NCBI RefSeq assembly: GCF_001641615.1 | Contig: NZ_LRRU01000020.1 | Coordinates: 1-64,000 of the forward strand | From: Pseudoalteromonas gelatinilytica | GTDB lineage: Bacteria > Pseudomonadota > Gammaproteobacteria > Enterobacterales > Alteromonadaceae | Reading direction: 5' to 3' | DNA length: 64,000 nucleotides | Part shown: piece by piece, positions 62,239 through 64,000 of the stretch | How positions within the stretch are numbered: the first letter of the stretch is position 1 | Layout of the letters: every line of letters begins with the position of its first letter | The notes under the pieces: model-generated | Database searches by the model: none | What the model was told of the DNA's origin: nothing | Seen by the model: the letters and a program-made list of their open reading frames with translations, nothing else | Translations under genes and position numbers: made by a program

Positions 62239-64000
62239 TTACATTACACGCATGCCAGGCTCTGAGCCTTCATCTGGGTTAAGAATATAAATTTCTTTAC
62301 CGCCAGGGCCGGCTGCTAATACCATGCCTTCAGACATACCAAAACGCATCTTACGAGGCTTAAGGTTTGCTACCATAACCGTTAGCTTACCTTCGATATC
62401 TTCTGGTGCATACGCAGATTTAATGCCTGCAAATACTTGGCGCGTTTCGCCGCCTAAATCTAGGGTAAGTTTAAGTAGTTTCTCAGCACCTTCTACGTGT
62501 TCTGCTTTAGCAATTTTCGCTACACGTAAATCAACTTTAGCAAAGTCGTCAAATTCGATTTCAGGGCTGATTGGCTCTTTAGCTAGTGGGCTGTTTGGGT
62601 CAACTTTATCTTTCTCAGCAACTAGGCTTTCTTTTGATTCTTCAATCATTTTGTTTACTTTATCCATTTCAACACGTTGCATTAACGGTTTGAATTTATT
62701 GATTGCGTGACCAACCAGCGCTGTTTGCGCGCCTTGCCATGTTAAACTGTCGTTTAAGAAGGCTTCAACGTTTGTAGCCATACCTGGTAGAACAGGTTTT
62801 AAGTAAGTGATAAGTACACGGAACATATTCAAACCAAGTGAGCATACATCGTGTGCTTCTTGTTGCTTTGTTTCGTCTTTAATTAACACCCACGGCGCTT
62901 TAGCGTCGATAAATTGGTTTGCTTTGTCAGCAAGCGCCATGATTTCGCGAATTGCACGGCTGTAATCACGGTTTTCATAGTGATTTGCAATGCTTGCAGA
63001 AGCCGCTTGGAACTCACCTAATAGTGCTTCATCCATTACAGTGTCGCTAAGCTTGCCGTCAAATTTCTTAGTGATGAAACTTGCACAGCGGCTTGCGATA
63101 TTAACCACTTTACCTACTAAGTCAGAGTTTACACGTAGTGCAAAGTCTTCAAGGTTTAAATCAAGGTCAGTGATGCCGTTGTTTAGTTTTGCTGCGTAGT
63201 AATAACGAAGATACTCAGGATCTAAGTTATCAAGGTAAGTACGCGCTTTAACAAAGGTGCCTTTTGATTTAGACATCTTTGAGCCATTTACAGTTACAAA
63301 ACCGTGTGCAAAAACGTTGGTAGGTTTTCTGAACTTTGCACCGTCTAACATTGCCGGCCAGAATAGGCTGTGGAAATAGATGATGTCTTTACCAATGAAG
63401 TGGTAAAGCTCTGCATCTGAGTCTTCGCGCCAGAATGCATCAAAATCAATCCCTTTTTTGTCGCACAGGTTTTTAAAGCTCGCCATGTAGCCGATAGGCG
63501 CATCGAGCCACACGTAGAAGTATTTACCCGGTGCACCAGGGATTTCAAAACCAAAGTAAGGTGCGTCACGGCTGATATCCCACTGCTGTAGGCCATCTGC
63601 AAACCATTCATCAAGCTTGTTCGCCATTTCTTGTTGAATCGTACCTGAGTGTAACCACTCTTTAAGCATGTCTTCAAAAGCAGGTAGGTCGAAGAAGTAA
63701 TGCTCCGAATCTTTTAAGATTGGCTCAGCACCCGACATTACAGAGCGTGGGTTGATAAGTTCAGTTGGGCTGTATGTAGCACCACAAGAATCACAGCTGT
63801 CACCGTTTTGATCCTCTGACTTACACGTTGGGCAAGTACCCGTTACAAAGCGATCTGGTAAGAAGATACCTTTCTCTGGGTCGAAAAGTTGAGAAATAGT
63901 ATGCTTTTTAATGTGACCCGCTTCATTCAAACGGTTGTAGATTAACTCGCTGAAATGACGGTTTTCTTCACTGTGCGTGCTGTGATAGTTATCAAATTCA
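62239..64000 (-). CDS. metG: Methionine--tRNA ligase, 5' end outside the window
   Basis: The frame stays open to the window edge at 64000, so the N-terminal part (roughly 100 residues with the HIGH motif) is missing; about 587 residues are visible. The zinc knuckle [21 protein letters not shown] is intact. The KMSKS loop is [13 protein letters not shown]. An anticodon-binding helical domain follows, and a C-terminal Trbp111-like tRNA-binding/dimerisation domain starts near [14 protein letters not shown]. The protein charges tRNA-Met. It converges with the SGNH-like gene. Confidence 0.97.
   Translation of the reverse strand, partial: EFDNYHSTHSEENRHFSELIYNRLNEAGHIKKHTISQLFDPEKGIFLPDRFVTGTCPTCKSEDQNGDSCDSCGATYSPTELINPRSVMSGAEPILKDSEHYFFDLPAFEDMLKEWLHSGTIQQEMANKLDEWFADGLQQWDISRDAPYFGFEIPGAPGKYFYVWLDAPIGYMASFKNLCDKKGIDFDAFWREDSDAELYHFIGKDIIYFHSLFWPAMLDGAKFRKPTNVFAHGFVTVNGSKMSKSKGTFVKARTYLDNLDPEYLRYYYAAKLNNGITDLDLNLEDFALRVNSDLVGKVVNIASRCASFITKKFDGKLSDTVMDEALLGEFQAASASIANHYENRDYSRAIREIMALADKANQFIDAKAPWVLIKDETKQQEAHDVCSLGLNMFRVLITYLKPVLPGMATNVEAFLNDSLTWQGAQTALVGHAINKFKPLMQRVEMDKVNKMIEESKESLVAEKDKVDPNSPLAKEPISPEIEFDDFAKVDLRVAKIAKAEHVEGAEKLLKLTLDLGGETRQVFAGIKSAYAPEDIEGKLTVMVANLKPRKMRFGMSEGMVLAAGPGGKEIYILNPDEGSEPGMRVM

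Overview
The window looks like a chromosomal segment of a marine gammaproteobacterium of the Alteromonadales, most like Pseudoalteromonas. The basis is low-to-moderate GC, the pheS-pheT-ihfA block, a trpE-G-D-C(F)-B-A operon divergent from trpH-yciO-scpA, an N-terminally extended GAPDH, DUF2066/DUF2989/DUF2999/DUF349 lineage proteins, and genus-typical intergenic repeats. The assignment comes from recognition of families and gene order, not from a search.

Layout. 1-240 is the end of an rRNA operon (23S-5S spacer, 5S, terminator). 240-740 is a gene-free patch packed with interspersed repeats. 744-12 kb holds housekeeping genes: DUF2066, hda, pheST-ihfA, a DUF2989 lipoprotein, GAPDH, a cytosolic M14 carboxypeptidase and an AGCS alanine/glycine symporter. 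12-16 kb has a small zinc-ribbon protein, DUF1315, a large DUF349 protein and a DUF1439 lipoprotein. 16-19 kb is a self-contained sigma-54 module: a PAS-AAA+-Fis activator, matching palindromic sites, a -24/-12 promoter and ccoG. 19-29 kb contains a STAS-like protein, an M14-like hydrolase, a PilZ-like protein, an AI-2E transporter, a MITE-like repeat, a PepSY-PhoP-PhoQ-LprI-like operon, YciI, an NSS transporter, CPBP, YciB, an HU-like protein and a DJ-1 protein. 29.8-36.8 kb is the complete trp operon on the minus strand, preceded by two consecutive leader-peptide/terminator modules. 36.9-39.3 kb is trpH-yciO-scpA, with no scpB following. 39.3-41.4 kb is a short accessory patch.

41.5-43.9 kb has a cytochrome b561-YceI pair and a periplasmic binding protein. 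44.2-53.2 kb is an accessory cluster on the plus strand: a dienelactone-hydrolase-like protein, an acetoacetate-decarboxylase-like protein, a large FAD oxidoreductase, a TonB-dependent receptor and a 7TMR-DISM hybrid histidine kinase. It reads as an import, conversion and sensing system for an unknown, probably hydrophobic, substrate. 53.2-58 kb carries icd and aceK, the substrate and its regulatory kinase/phosphatase, separated by a Cys-rich protein and a LysR regulator. 58-64 kb has a quinone oxidoreductase, DUF2999, an XRE/membrane-protein pair with an operator-like inverted repeat, a second-type signal peptidase I, an SGNH-like lipoprotein and the 3' part of metG, which runs off the window end.

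The signals I rate highest are the tandem trp attenuators, the sigma-54/ccoG module, the ADC/flavoprotein/TonB/DISM cluster with its start-codon hairpin, and a MITE together with its 27-bp relic. I saw no prophage, insertion sequence with a transposase, CRISPR array or tRNA gene.
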